Of a stretch of DNA of 64,000 nt, positions 36,201-45,285 are shown in pieces (position 1 is the stretch's first letter; every line of letters starts with the position of its first letter). Origin of the DNA: an uncultured Tidjanibacter sp. (lineage in GTDB: Bacteria > Bacteroidota > Bacteroidia > Bacteroidales > Rikenellaceae). The notes under the pieces were generated by a model, which did not search any database, was not told the origin of the DNA, and was given only the letters and a program-made list of their open reading frames with translations. Location of the stretch: positions 62,001 through 126,000 of the forward strand of contig CANTVF010000007.1 in NCBI GenBank assembly GCA_947852905.1, in the 5' to 3' direction. The position numbers and the translations under genes were made by a program.

Positions 36201-38108
36201 TAACGAAAGCGCCGGCAGATAATCGTACATCACATGTTTCAGGTAATCGAAAACCTCCATATATCCCATGCCGCTACTGAACTCTATATCGGCGAACGAT
36301 GAGTTCATGGCGAGATACTTGCTCGACGGACTGTTGCGACCCATAAAAATTACCGTATCTGCACGCACGGTATCTGCCGACGATCTGTAATACAGACCGG
36401 AAAGTACCGCGCGACCGTTTATATTGTCGAGATTCGATCCGCTTCCGAGCACGGACAGACGTCCGCCTAATACTGCTACGCTATCGCGACGGTCTATATT
36501 CAGCGCATGCATATCCACATGCTCCATATCGAGGTCTATATCATAATACGGTACCTCACGACCTATATCCGCACGGCCGGCAAGCGAGAAAAGGAGCTTA
36601 GGATCCACGGACTTCGCAACGGCATCTACCACGCCGGCGGTATATCCGCCACTCGCCGTTATTCCTCCGTAATCGTATCCGTTATATTGTACGTTAGGCA
36701 CCGACACGTCGCCCCGAACATCTATCTGCCCACCGACGATACGCCCCGCAGCATGCACTTCGGCGGTCAGACGTCCCAATACCGTATCGGCCAATAGTCT
36801 TCCGGCATTCACGTTGTCGGCACGCAGAGCGCCGGAAAAAGAGACATCGCCCGAAGAAGCCAATCCGCCGCGCCCGTCGAATGCGACACCGCCCGCATCC
36901 GTATTCAGGGCGAGACGTGCGCCGAAATCGCCGGTACGCCCGTCTGCACGAAGCCTCACGCCTATCCTGCCGGCACGGTCGAGAATATCTTTCACGCCGG
37001 ACGACAACGAATCCGCCATAAAGGCACCCAACAACTCCGCAACACCGTTGCCGTCAGTCTCGAATCTCGTGACATCGACTGCGAACGAAGCGTTAGGCAA
37101 ATCGATCACATTACGCAACGCAGCCTTAGCGGCCACATGCGTCTTTTCTGCGGAAGTTCCGAACGAAACGGTCGCATCGAAATCGTTGATAGCGCCCACG
37201 AAAGAGACTTCCGCATCGGTCAACGTCAAATTCTTCCCCGTCCCGAAACCCGGAACGAAATATCCGAGCATATCGGTAGTAATGCGGCTGCGGTCTATAC
37301 GCACATCGAATCTGACGCTGTCGAGTATGTCCGACATGGCTTCCCACGAAGAACCTTTCATGGAAAACCGCGGCATTACCAAATCGGAATCTGGGGTAAC
37401 TATTTCGGTATCGGTCAATGAAATCAATCCGTCGTCTATCCTAAGTTCCCCGGACGACATATTCCTTATCGCAAAACCGCTTATATCCTTGAACGAGACG
37501 TCGTGCAAATCCATCGTTATGGCACCGCCGTCGATGACGAGCCTACGGCTATGGATAGACAAATCGTCGAAAACCATATTGCCGAAATTCACTCCGTGCG
37601 TAACGGTATCGGCACCCTCGGTCTGCAACTTGAAACGGGAATCGGAAATATCGACCCGATTGAATACAAGTCTGGTGGAACTCTCCGTATCGGGCTCGTC
37701 GCTGCTCAACCGCGCCAGAACCTGCGCTATGTTGATTTCGCCGTCGGTCGGTGTGAAAAGATAAATTTTGGCACCATCCAAGAAAGCGTCCCCGATAACG
37801 ATGTTCCCCTTCAACAATGCGCTTTTGCTCAGATTGGCGCCGAGACGGGATGCGTACAGCAACGTATCGCCCGAATAATCCTCGACATAAAATCCCTCGG
37901 CGGTAACGCGGCTGAATCCCCTTATGCGGATATGATCCATGGCCACCGTGGTACCGAGTTTGCCAGACAACCAACCCGTAGCCTTGTCCACGACGAAATT
38001 CTGTACCCCCTCGACATTCAGCAGCAAAACCACTATCAAAGGCAGACAGACCGCCGCGACAATGATCCACGACAGCACTTTTCCCAATATTTTTATAACT
38101 TTGCGCAT
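33207..38108 (-). CDS. tamB: TamB-like translocation/assembly module protein (DUF490)
   Basis: 1633 residues, the longest gene here and typical for Bacteroidetes TamB. One N-terminal membrane anchor (ILGKVLSWIIVAAVCLPLIV) is followed by a very long repetitive beta-rich region (AsmA/DUF490-like), the kind that forms a hydrophobic groove across the periplasm. The C-terminal DUF490 domain contains LNVSLTVTPGLLLSIIIDPA and ILLNYRPQQDETSSDELDFG near 1420-1490. The tail (about 1540-1633) is highly charged, Arg/Glu-rich and likely helical (RIEQRRAESEERRRRMIEER), a lineage-specific extension. Family knowledge: with TamA or by itself it moves phospholipids or assembles outer-membrane proteins. Divergent from tsaD across 185 bp, a recurrent arrangement in Bacteroidetes. 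Confidence 0.9.
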   Translation of the reverse strand: MRKVIKILGKVLSWIIVAAVCLPLIVVLLLNVEGVQNFVVDKATGWLSGKLGTTVAMDHIRIRGFSRVTAEGFYVEDYSGDTLLYASRLGANLSKSALLKGNIVIGDAFLDGAKIYLFTPTDGEINIAQVLARLSSDEPDTESSTRLVFNRVDISDSRFKLQTEGADTVTHGVNFGNMVFDDLSIHSRRLVIDGGAITMDLHDVSFKDISGFAIRNMSSGELRIDDGLISLTDTEIVTPDSDLVMPRFSMKGSSWEAMSDILDSVRFDVRIDRSRITTDMLGYFVPGFGTGKNLTLTDAEVSFVGAINDFDATVSFGTSAEKTHVAAKAALRNVIDLPNASFAVDVTRFETDGNGVAELLGAFMADSLSSGVKDILDRAGRIGVRLRADGRTGDFGARLALNTDAGGVAFDGRGGLASSGDVSFSGALRADNVNAGRLLADTVLGRLTAEVHAAGRIVGGQIDVRGDVSVPNVQYNGYDYGGITASGGYTAGVVDAVAKSVDPKLLFSLAGRADIGREVPYYDIDLDMEHVDMHALNIDRRDSVAVLGGRLSVLGSGSNLDNINGRAVLSGLYYRSSADTVRADTVIFMGRNSPSSKYLAMNSSFADIEFSSGMGYMEVFDYLKHVMYDYLPALSLDADFVYEHDNRPVVRRAGTVALPVTGVANVAFAPVSGAGMDVTAVPIRPPMSELHINIKEASGIAAIFLPGFSIAQGTEVNVVFDPKTEDFRIDANSDYIEYSDFFVTRLGFKADNTTERGAVNLVFTTEDLYLPKYRMPSNNISARIQNDTINVRARLSDGASDLSASLDMQSLLSRTETGKELVFGLAFEPTSYVMTGPQRWNIASRLISYSKEGISVDDFAITSGDQRLQVDGGISSGRTDTLRLELDRFSVGIMNGMLNLDGVRVGGTLDGSAQLVSGENDPFLIADIAMDSLRVNDYVAVPLRLRSAWNFADERVVLSLRNETTGKNIVRGFYRPDINEYSAEVDVDNIPLAAAGSFLPPEAVSALDGSAAIFLEVRSRDGKPDMHGTLSVSDLAATVGMTNVTYRASLLDVDIDGGRVVIPRTVLTDNEGNSATLEAHADISNMANISYDLRLVPTNLMAINTTSKDNAQFYGKVYVSGAIGLRGGKNGMDIDVAVSTQDRSAFYLPLSNKSSISEADWIVFVDKSAETVSPDNIVEHKKQQYLLSRQEAERKKKQETDMRLNVSLTVTPGLLLSIIIDPATNMTLNAKGAANIDVQLNPGTGELATFGTYEIAEGDFLFSLPPIISNRKFTLQPGGTIQLSGDPMEAVLNVEAVYKMRASLQPIASSFEGTGINTSTRIPVDCVMRIRESLKQPDISFDIRIPSADADVQNVLSGILSSNENTAMNFIWLVGLGSFAPDGSSSDDNGAATATSAGASLGLDFLTNQLTNVLSSENFDILLNYRPQQDETSSDELDFGFTYNVGGNDRLILEVEGNYDIGNNNPQNVSNMSGDASITWLLTPSGDLRLKGFTRTITRYDENQGLQENGVGIYYREDFNRFGDIVRKYKMRREKRRQNRIEKRRAAQTVVGDSPGNGAVTLPSDGVTVTPESTSERGNATDAGTLKSRIEQRRAESEERRRRMIEERREREEAARAQADSGSAQKNVEQTEL

Positions 38109-38293
38109 TACGAACTTTCTTCGGCTGTCGGCTCGCCTAAACAGCCCACAATTTTACGAAATTTTGGCTAATTAGCCATTACGACATTATTTAAAAAAGA
38201 ACGCATCCGACACACTTGTCCGCACGGTTTCCGCAACCGGACGGATATTACCGTTACCGATCATTCGACACGAACAACCGTTTATAACAAAAT

Positions 38294-39334
38294 ATGGCTT
38301 CCGACATCACGATACTCGGCATAGAGTCCTCCTGCGACGACACTTCCGCCGCCGTCCTGCGCGGCACCGAAATGCTCTCCAACGTCATAGCTTCCCAGGC
38401 AGTACACGTCCAATACGGCGGAGTGATTCCCGAACTGGCCTCGCGCGCTCACCAGCAGAACATAGTCCCGGTGGTGGACACGGCGCTCAAAAACGCCGGT
38501 ACGGAAATCTCCGACATCGACGCTATAGCTTTCACACGCGGTCCCGGCCTGCTCGGATCGCTACTCGTCGGGGTATCCTTCGCTAAAGGTTTAGCGGTTG
38601 CAAATAACATACCGCTCGTGGAGGTCAACCACCTGCAAGGACATATTTTATCGCATTTCATAGACCTTCCGGGACAAGAGACCCCACACCCGGCGTTTCC
38701 GTTCCTGTGTCTTCTCGTATCCGGCGGACATACACAGATAGTTCTGGTCTCGGCACCGCTTCATATGGAAATCGTAGGCACTACCATAGACGACGCAGCC
38801 GGAGAGGCTTTCGACAAATGCGCCAAGGTAATGGGACTGCCCTATCCCGGAGGACCGGTCATAGACAAGCTCGCCGCGCAGGGGGATCCGTCGCGATTCC
38901 GCTTCGCCAAACCGTCGGTCGAAGGTTTCGACTACAGTTTCAGCGGTCTGAAAACCTCGTTCCTGTATTTTCTACGCGACCGAGTAAAGGAAGACCCCGA
39001 CTTCATCGAAAACAACAAGGCCGATCTGTGCGCATCGCTCCAGAAAACCATAATAGATATCCTGCTCAACAAACTCGTAAAAGCAGCCAAGGAGTACAGA
39101 ATACGGGATATAGCCATAGCCGGAGGAGTATCGGCAAACTCCGGACTGCGTAACGCGATCACTGCCGAAGGCGAAAAAAGGCATTGGCACACATTCCTGC
39201 CGCCGCTCAAGTTCACAACCGACAACGCGGCTATGATAGCCGTAGCAGGCTATTTCCGTTACAGCGAAGGCCTGTTGAGCGACCTTTCGGTAACACCCGA
39301 AGCACGCATCGAGAACATACTCGCAAAAGAGTGA
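38294..39334 (+). CDS. tsaD: tRNA N6-adenosine threonylcarbamoyltransferase
   Basis: 346 residues of the ASKHA fold. Landmarks: GIESSCDDTSAAV near residue 9, the RAHQQNIVPVV segment, the metal-binding VNHLQGHI near 114 (two His), LLVSGGHTQI near 140, and AGGVSANSGLR near 275. It transfers the threonylcarbamoyl group to A37 of tRNAs reading ANN codons, with TsaB and TsaE (not in this window). Its stop is 27 bp before an inverted-repeat hairpin that is part of a ~165-nt repeat shared with the prfC 3' flank. Confidence 0.96.
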   Translation: MASDITILGIESSCDDTSAAVLRGTEMLSNVIASQAVHVQYGGVIPELASRAHQQNIVPVVDTALKNAGTEISDIDAIAFTRGPGLLGSLLVGVSFAKGLAVANNIPLVEVNHLQGHILSHFIDLPGQETPHPAFPFLCLLVSGGHTQIVLVSAPLHMEIVGTTIDDAAGEAFDKCAKVMGLPYPGGPVIDKLAAQGDPSRFRFAKPSVEGFDYSFSGLKTSFLYFLRDRVKEDPDFIENNKADLCASLQKTIIDILLNKLVKAAKEYRIRDIAIAGGVSANSGLRNAITAEGEKRHWHTFLPPLKFTTDNAAMIAVAGYFRYSEGLLSDLSVTPEARIENILAKE

Positions 39335-39360
39335 CACGGAACGCAACATGTTAATACAGG

Positions 39361-39536
39361 GGGTTGTGTCAAAACGCTGAGTTTTGACGCAACCCCTTTA
39401 AGGTGTGTAAGAACGGGTAAGATGCAAGGCTGTGAGGGCGAGTGTGAGGGCGACAGGAATTTACGAAAGGTAATGACTTAGTCCGAATCACGATATAAAC
39501 TATGCAGATTGCCCGTTATGACACACCGTCTTTATT
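39361..39536 (+). repeat. ~165-nt intergenic repeat, copy A (inverted twin near 46268-46434)
   Basis: Starts with a 15-bp hairpin (39361-39395, one G-U pair) that could end tsaD transcription. It continues with blocks also found in copy B: AGAACGGG, CGACAGGAATTT, TGACTTA, CCGAATCACGAT, and CAGATTGCCCGTTATGACAC. GTGTCAAAACG near the left end is an 11-nt near match to the complement of CGTTATGACAC at 39514-39524, so the ends resemble imperfect terminal inverted repeats. No open frame inside. Confidence 0.75.
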
Positions 39537-39806
39537 TTGCTTACGACCACTGCACAACGTAACCTGATAGCCCAAGGCCGCACTATACTCCACCCGCCAT
39601 CTCTCCACGCACCTCTCCGGTCAAGCTCGCAAAAACGGCGAACAGGCAAACGAACACATCTGCACATACCACCTGCGCAACAGGCAGCCCACTCCATACG
39701 CCCGCAACGAGAAAACGTCAATCCACGCCTAACGTCTGCCGCAGCCAATCGCGTGACTGTTAATCATATAACAGCGCATTTTCTGTACATGATACTTTTA
39801 TTTTCA
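39537..39806. other. Gap between repeat A and sulP
   Basis: About 270 bp with short overlapping frames on both strands that are biased in composition and show no domain; treated as non-coding. The sulP promoter box lies at its right end. Confidence 0.4.
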
Positions 39807-39814
39807 TATATTTG
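39807..39814 (+). promoter_or_regulatory. -7 box (TATATTTG) for the SulP gene
   Basis: TAnnTTTG match 49 bp before the TTG start. Confidence 0.5.
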
Positions 39815-39863
39815 CGCCGGCAAACGAAAGACATATTCGTATAACAAATAAACTACCAAAGAG

Positions 39864-41555
39864 TTGAAATACACACTCGACTTCCAGCCCAAACTTTTCT
39901 CGGCGCTCAAGGGTTACGACCGCCGGAAATTCACCGCCGACCTCATGGCGGGTATAATAGTAGGTATCGTGGCGCTGCCGCTCGCCATAGCGTTCGGTAT
40001 CGCCAGCGGAGTTACGCCCGAAAAAGGACTCATAACCGCTATCATAGGCGGTTTCATAGTATCGTTTTTAGGCGGCACTAACGTTCAGATCGGAGGCCCC
40101 ACGGGAGCATTCATCGTCATCGTGTCGGGTATTATCACCCAGTACGGCATAGAAGGTCTGGCCATTGCCACCGTAATGGCAGGCGTCATACTCGTGCTGC
40201 TCGGCGTCCTGAAACTCGGTATGGTAATCAAATTCATACCATACCCCATAGTTGTGGGATTCACGGCAGGTATCGCGCTTACCATATTCTCCACCCAGAT
40301 CAAGGACCTGTTCGGACTCACCATAGAAGGAGGCGTGCCGGACGACTTCATTTCAAAATGGGCGGTCTACTTCCAGAACTTCGACACGACAAACTTCTGG
40401 TCACTCGGAATAGGCCTCGTCAGCATCGCGATAATACTGCTCACCCCGAAAGTATCTTCCAAGATACCCGGATCGCTCGCGGCCATAATAATCGTCACCG
40501 TAGCATCCTACCTGCTAAAGCATTTCTGCCATGTTGACGGCATCGAGACCATAGGCGACAGGTACACCATCAACCCGTCCATCCCCGCCCCGGAAGGCTT
40601 CAGCTTCAGTCTGGAAACGATCCGCGGACTGCTGCCTCCGGCATTCACAATAGCCATGCTGGGAGCCATAGAGTCGTTGCTTTCGGCTACCGTAGCAGAC
40701 GGTGTCACCGGCGACAGACACAACGCCAACACAGAACTCATAGCACAAGGAGCGGCCAACATAGTCGTTCCGTTCTTCGGAGGCATTCCTGTCACGGGAG
40801 CAATAGCCCGAACGATGACCAACATAAACAACGGCGGCAAGACGCCCGTATCCGGCATAATACACGCCGTCGTACTGTTGCTGATACTGCTGTTCCTCTC
40901 CCCCCTCACAAAACACATCCCCATGGCATGTCTGGCGGGCGTACTCGTCATAGTATCGTACAACATGAGCGGCTGGAGGACCATACGTGGCATAATGCAC
41001 AATCCCAGAGCCGATGTCATCGTACTGTTCACCACACTGTTGCTTACCGTGATATTCGACCTTACTATAGCTATAGCCGCCGGTCTGATCATGGCGGTGG
41101 TACTGTTCATGCGCCGCGTCATGGAAAGTACCAACATATCGGTCATACGCAACCAGATAGACCTCGACGCTGACGCCGAAAGGCACCACAACGACGACAA
41201 GGTGGACGTAGAAAAGGGAGTGGAGGTTTACGAGATAGACGGTCCGTTCTTCTTCGGAGTGGCCAGCAAGTTCGACGACATAATGCATCGCATGGGAGAC
41301 AAATCGCTCGTGCGAATAATCCGTATGCGCAAGGTACCTTTCATCGACTCCACAGGCTTGCACAACCTCGAAAACCTGATACATGCGTCGCAAAAGGAAA
41401 ACATCGCTGTAATTCTCTCCGGCGTAACGCCGAGCGTCAGGGAGACTCTGCTGAAAGCCGGCATAGACGCTTTGATAGGCGCGGACAACATATGCGACAA
41501 TATACACATAGCCGCCGACCGCGCCAATACTCTGGCCAGAGAGCTGAAAAAATAA
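39864..41555 (+). CDS. SulP-family anion (sulfate/bicarbonate-type) transporter
   Basis: 563 residues from a TTG start (read as Met-Lys-Tyr-Thr-Leu); no in-frame ATG fits near the conserved N-terminus. The family segment VGIVALPLAIAFGIASGVTP lies near residue 32. About 10-12 membrane segments extend to roughly 435. A cytoplasmic STAS domain follows (about 450-560, EIDGPFFFGVASKFDDIMHR, then RMRKVPFIDSTGLHNLENL). SulP carriers move sulfate, bicarbonate or dicarboxylates by symport or exchange; no cysteine or sulfate genes are adjacent and no carbonic anhydrase follows, so the ion is unknown. It ends in a perfect terminator. Confidence 0.92.
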   Translation: MKYTLDFQPKLFSALKGYDRRKFTADLMAGIIVGIVALPLAIAFGIASGVTPEKGLITAIIGGFIVSFLGGTNVQIGGPTGAFIVIVSGIITQYGIEGLAIATVMAGVILVLLGVLKLGMVIKFIPYPIVVGFTAGIALTIFSTQIKDLFGLTIEGGVPDDFISKWAVYFQNFDTTNFWSLGIGLVSIAIILLTPKVSSKIPGSLAAIIIVTVASYLLKHFCHVDGIETIGDRYTINPSIPAPEGFSFSLETIRGLLPPAFTIAMLGAIESLLSATVADGVTGDRHNANTELIAQGAANIVVPFFGGIPVTGAIARTMTNINNGGKTPVSGIIHAVVLLLILLFLSPLTKHIPMACLAGVLVIVSYNMSGWRTIRGIMHNPRADVIVLFTTLLLTVIFDLTIAIAAGLIMAVVLFMRRVMESTNISVIRNQIDLDADAERHHNDDKVDVEKGVEVYEIDGPFFFGVASKFDDIMHRMGDKSLVRIIRMRKVPFIDSTGLHNLENLIHASQKENIAVILSGVTPSVRETLLKAGIDALIGADNICDNIHIAADRANTLARELKK

Positions 41556-41572
41556 TCACATTTCATAATACT

Positions 41573-41615
41573 GAAAAGGAAACGCTCCTGCAAATTGCAG
41601 GAGCGTTTCCTTTTC
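41573..41615. terminator. Perfect 21-bp stem terminator after sulP
   Basis: 21 nt at 41573-41593 are complementary to 41595-41615 with one unpaired base between, so the real loop opens at CAAATTG; A- and T-rich feet. Confidence 0.75.
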
Positions 41616-41769
41616 AAGACATGACACCGCCGACACGCTACCTTATAATACGGACGACAACGCCGACCTGCCCACAGGCAAACAGGCCGACAATGTTTTA
41701 CCCAAGTTTTATTACCTTTACGACCGTATTTTATCGGCACATACGAGCCGACAACAAACAGAAAAGAAT

Positions 41770-42684
41770 ATGATATACCTTCTTACGGCCATAGCGGCCA
41801 TGACGCTCATAATGCTCGCCCTCAAATTCTTCAACGTCAAGGGCATTTACATACCTCAGGTGGTCATGGTCAACTATGCGCTGGCGTTCGTAATAGCGGT
41901 GATAAACGGCAGGGATGTTCTATCGGCAGCGAATATAGACGCGGTATTCAGGTCTTCATGGTGGTATCTGGCACCGATCGCCGGTCTGCTTTATTTCGGC
42001 TCGATGGACATAATGGCCGTCTCCACCCGGAAAGCGGGCGTGGCGATAACCACCATGGCTTCGCGCACGTCGGTGATACTACCGATCCTCTGGGCATGTC
42101 TGTTTCTCGGCGAACGTATCACGATTTGGGAGATCGTCGGCACGCTGCTCGTCCTGCTGGCTTTCGCGCTCATCATCTATCGCCCGCAGCGCAACGCTGC
42201 TGTAACGACGGAATCGCGCCGCGAAAAGGCAGCCGCGGTAATAATGCCTCTGTTGGTATTCCTGTCGGTAGGTTTCATAGCCGTATGCATGAAAACATCG
42301 CAGCATCTCATAAAGACTTCGGGAGAATACGCTACCGACTACCCGCTGTTCGAAATGCTGCTCTTCGGCGCCGCCGTCATAGGTGCGGCGACCTACTACG
42401 GTATACGTGAAGGCCGTAAGGCTTTCCGTCCGCAATGGCGCAGCATAATAGGAGGTCTGTGTCTCGGAACATTCAACTACTTCGTGACCTTGGGACTCAT
42501 GAACGGTCTGAAATATTTCTCTTCGAGTACGTTCTACGGCGTCTACAATATCAGCGTCGTAATACTCACGACGCTGGTCGGAGTGGCTGTATTCCGCGAA
42601 AAACTCGACGGCCTGAAAATAGCGGGACTCGCCGTTGCGGTAGCCTCCATCGTAATACTCGGCTTTCTCGGCAACAGCTTGTAG
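41770..42684 (+). CDS. EamA/DMT-family transporter
   Basis: 304 residues with about 10 hydrophobic segments from the first residue (MIYLLTAIAAMTLIMLALKF) to the last (IAGLAVAVASIVILGFLGNS). Two homologous halves are visible: SRTSVILPILWACLFLGERI near 97 and VVILTTLVGVAVFREKLDGL near 268 are the paired EamA signatures. Family members export metabolites or amino acids; substrate unknown. No neighbour suggests a pathway. Confidence 0.82.
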   Translation: MIYLLTAIAAMTLIMLALKFFNVKGIYIPQVVMVNYALAFVIAVINGRDVLSAANIDAVFRSSWWYLAPIAGLLYFGSMDIMAVSTRKAGVAITTMASRTSVILPILWACLFLGERITIWEIVGTLLVLLAFALIIYRPQRNAAVTTESRREKAAAVIMPLLVFLSVGFIAVCMKTSQHLIKTSGEYATDYPLFEMLLFGAAVIGAATYYGIREGRKAFRPQWRSIIGGLCLGTFNYFVTLGLMNGLKYFSSSTFYGVYNISVVILTTLVGVAVFREKLDGLKIAGLAVAVASIVILGFLGNSL

Positions 42685-42876
42685 CAACTCCGAACTTCCC
42701 TGATTACATCCTGCCGCAATACATTTTCGGACACCTGTAACGGTATACGCGATTATATACTTTAGCATACCTCTTAGGGAGCCACCGACTATTCGACGAG
42801 ATAAACCCACAGCGGAATTGAGGACATCGCTGCAGGCAAATATTATTGGAAGATCGAGAAAGGGCAAGGATACTAA

Positions 42877-43305
42877 TTATGATAATTCTAAATCTTTCCC
42901 GACTCGTTTTAACCGTGTCTTACAGATTAAACCGTGAAACGGTTTTATTATAGCGAAATAGAATTTTCCCATACCATTATGGAAGCGGACTTTGGTACTG
43001 ACCGATATGCATTGGTTACCATTTCCGATATTTTCGGTCATCAGCGTAACATTGAAATCAAGATGTTTGTCAATTTTACTTAAGGTAGCCCTGTTTTCGG
43101 ATTCGATTTTGACTAAATCCGATAAATTGTCCTCCGTTTTCAGACCAAAAGGTTTCACTACGGCATTACGGAACTTCATCAAGGCAATAACCCACTGCGG
43201 TGCGCAGAAAAATCGGGCAGCTAACTTTCTCGCACTTATCGGTTGTGTGTCATGCACTATCTCACTGTAATTATCAGAGTAATCAAAACTCTCGTTTAGT
43301 TCCAT
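42877..43305 (-). CDS. DUF2867-type small protein
   Basis: 142 residues, no signal or membrane segment. The patterns FCAPQWVIALMKFRNAVVKP near residue 31 and RFHNGMGKFYFAIIKPFHGL near 106 match how I remember the DUF2867 family, whose function is unestablished. Base use is clearly more A+T-rich than the transporters to the left, as in the neighbouring flavodoxin gene. It lies 56 bp downstream of that gene on the same strand, so the two may be expressed together. Confidence 0.7.
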   Translation of the reverse strand: MELNESFDYSDNYSEIVHDTQPISARKLAARFFCAPQWVIALMKFRNAVVKPFGLKTEDNLSDLVKIESENRATLSKIDKHLDFNVTLMTENIGNGNQCISVSTKVRFHNGMGKFYFAIIKPFHGLICKTRLKRVGKDLELS

Positions 43306-43361
43306 AATGCATGAAATACGTTATTTTCCTAACATCCAAAGTCATCTCCTAAAGCCGTTAA

Positions 43362-43940
43362 CTATTTTGCATTAAGAGTTTTCATTTTTATAATCCATGC
43401 CATATTCTCACCCAGATTGCGCATATTTGCCATACCTTCGTCATCGTGGAGAACGTCGCCTACATTCTTGCCATATACTATGTTCCAATAGGTCGAGCCA
43501 ACGACTATCATCTCTTTGTTGAGCATAAAATGATTCATCGTGTCAACCGTCGTCATGCCGCCACCACGACGGACTGCGGCAACGGACGCTCCTATTTTGT
43601 GGCGCAACAATCCCGGATTCGTAGCGACAACCACACCACCACGCTCCAGAAAGGCTTTCATCTTAGCCGATACATCAGCAGAATATACCGGAGAACCGAG
43701 TATTATGCCATCGGCTTCTAACAGACATCTGAATATCTTTGCAAAGCCATCGTCATTAAACATGCAGTTGCCTCGACCTTTACAGGCAAAGCATCCTCGA
43801 CAAGGCTGGATCTCATAATCTGCCAATTGTATCAACTCGGTGTCAATACACTCTTTATTGAGTTCCGCAAAAATCTTATTGATAATGATAGACGTGTTCC
43901 CATTCTTTCGGGCACTACCATTAATTCCTATTACCTTCAT
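43362..43940 (-). CDS. Flavodoxin-like NAD(P)H-dependent oxidoreductase (iron-sulfur flavoprotein type)
   Basis: 192 residues. The FMN phosphate-binding loop is GINGSARKNGNTSIII at residues 4-19. QPCRGCFACKGRGNCMFNDD near 47 holds four cysteines in the spacing of iron-sulfur flavoproteins and related oxidoreductases. GSPVYSADVSAKMKAFLERG near 81 is the second FMN-contact loop. Likely a cytosolic homodimer transferring electrons; no partner is identifiable. Its composition is A+T-rich like the DUF2867 gene. Confidence 0.85.
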   Translation of the reverse strand: MKVIGINGSARKNGNTSIIINKIFAELNKECIDTELIQLADYEIQPCRGCFACKGRGNCMFNDDGFAKIFRCLLEADGIILGSPVYSADVSAKMKAFLERGGVVVATNPGLLRHKIGASVAAVRRGGGMTTVDTMNHFMLNKEMIVVGSTYWNIVYGKNVGDVLHDDEGMANMRNLGENMAWIIKMKTLNAK

Positions 43941-44046
43941 TGCACTTCCTTATTTTTTGGTATGTTGCGGAACAATTTACGCCCGCGGCAGAAAACCGCC
44001 TACCGAGCTTGCCTCAGACGGGCGCAACAATTTATACGGTGTCGGT

Positions 44047-44520
44047 TCAAAGATGCCTCTCCGTATAATCGAGCAATCCGCCGCAGGCATCTTCCAGCAA
44101 ATCGAGTACGAGTTCGAAACCCTCTCTACCCTCGTAATACGGATCCGGCACATGGTCGTAATCGGTACGGCTGCCGAACTCTACCATACGGTATATCTTG
44201 GCACGGTCGTCGAGAGTGAACGCCAGACGGCATAATGCATCGTAATTCCGGTCGTCCATGGCTATCAGCATATCGAAATCGCCGAAATCACTGTCTGCCA
44301 CAGGTCTCGCACGGTGCGTCAACAGATAACCGCGTCGGTAGGCTGCCTCACGCATACGCGCATCGGGACTTTCACCCCTGTGTCCCGGATACGTTCCGGC
44401 CGAATCCACGACATAACAGTCGTCTAATCCCGCCGCAGCTACCTTGCTCCGGAAAATCTCCTCCGCAGCCGGAGACCGGCATATGTTGCCCATACATACG
44501 AACAATATCCTCTTTTTCAT
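44047..44520 (-). CDS. Low-molecular-weight protein tyrosine phosphatase
   Basis: 157 residues from MKKRILFVCMGNICRSP at 44520. An in-frame ATG at 44565 would add 15 residues and also lies downstream of the promoter; the frame opening at 44844 is not plausible. The catalytic P-loop is VCMGNICRS (C-X5-R-S) at residues 8-16, and the general-acid Asp is in HVPDPYYEG near 128. Such enzymes remove phosphate from tyrosine (or arginine) residues, often in control of exopolysaccharide synthesis; no tyrosine kinase or polysaccharide genes are nearby. Confidence 0.92.
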   Translation of the reverse strand: MKKRILFVCMGNICRSPAAEEIFRSKVAAAGLDDCYVVDSAGTYPGHRGESPDARMREAAYRRGYLLTHRARPVADSDFGDFDMLIAMDDRNYDALCRLAFTLDDRAKIYRMVEFGSRTDYDHVPDPYYEGREGFELVLDLLEDACGGLLDYTERHL

Positions 44521-44585
44521 CTCCGATCCACTGTTTTGGTTGCGCTCCGACTTCATGTCTATCATTATAAGTAATTTTTTCGCAT

Positions 44586-44617
44586 CAAAGATAAACCAAA
44601 ACCATAACCCTGACAAA
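44586..44617 (-). promoter_or_regulatory. Promoter of the phosphatase gene (TTTG, 20 nt, TATCTTTG)
   Basis: On the minus strand TTTG (44614-44617) and TATCTTTG (44586-44593) are 20 nt apart. It rules out the long frame beginning at 44844. Confidence 0.6.
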
Positions 44618-44739
44618 CGCCCCGACACAGACATGACATAGCGACGGAAAACGCGCCCGTATATCCAGCCGCCGCCATGTTTGGTATATTTATTGAAGCA
44701 ATTCAAACGATAATAAAACACAGTTAAAAGATTGTCGCT

Positions 44740-45153
44740 ATGAATGTCAAACAGAGAATCAACAAATTTCTGTCCACGGAAAGGTGGAAAGACTCCGCTG
44801 TATTTTTCCTGCGCATATTCGCCGGCGTCATGATGCTGACGCACGGCATATGGAAGATCAACAACTACGAAATGCTCTTCACGTCGTTCCCGGATCCGCT
44901 GGGAATAGGCAGCAATGCATCGCTGATACTCACCATAGGTCTCGAAACGGTATGTTCCGTTCTGCTCATAATCGGCCTGTTCGTACGTCCGGCAGCCATA
45001 CTACTCGCAATGACCATGTGCGTGGCCACATTCGTGAATACAGGCACATTCGCCGAAAACGAACTTTCGTTCATGTACATGGGCATATACGTAGCCATAG
45101 CCATAAGCGGAGGAATGAGATATTCGCTCGACAGGGTATTTTTCAAGGCCTAG
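44740..45153 (+). CDS. DoxX-family membrane protein
   Basis: 137 residues with four hydrophobic segments (about 27-45, 60-80, 85-105, 112-128). FFLRIFAGVMMLTHGIWKIN near residue 23 and the glycine-rich LTIGLETVCSVLLIIGLFVR match the DoxX pattern. Inner-membrane proteins of unsettled function, sometimes linked to redox stress responses. It stands alone and is divergent from the phosphatase gene. Confidence 0.85.
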   Translation: MNVKQRINKFLSTERWKDSAVFFLRIFAGVMMLTHGIWKINNYEMLFTSFPDPLGIGSNASLILTIGLETVCSVLLIIGLFVRPAAILLAMTMCVATFVNTGTFAENELSFMYMGIYVAIAISGGMRYSLDRVFFKA

Positions 45154-45285
45154 CCCAATGCCGGAACGGCTGCCAGCTATCGGCTACTCTCTGCCCGAAA
45201 AGCATGCTCAGTCGGAAACAGCATATTTCGCAAAGCATGTTTCGGCTCACAGAAAAGCCGCTATAATATTACTCCACAAAACCCG

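Noticed and set aside
39500..39851. Overlapping open frames on both strands upstream of sulP
   Set aside because: Part of the sequence belongs to repeat copy A; the translations are Arg/Cys/Trp- or His/Thr-rich with no domain. Treated as non-coding.
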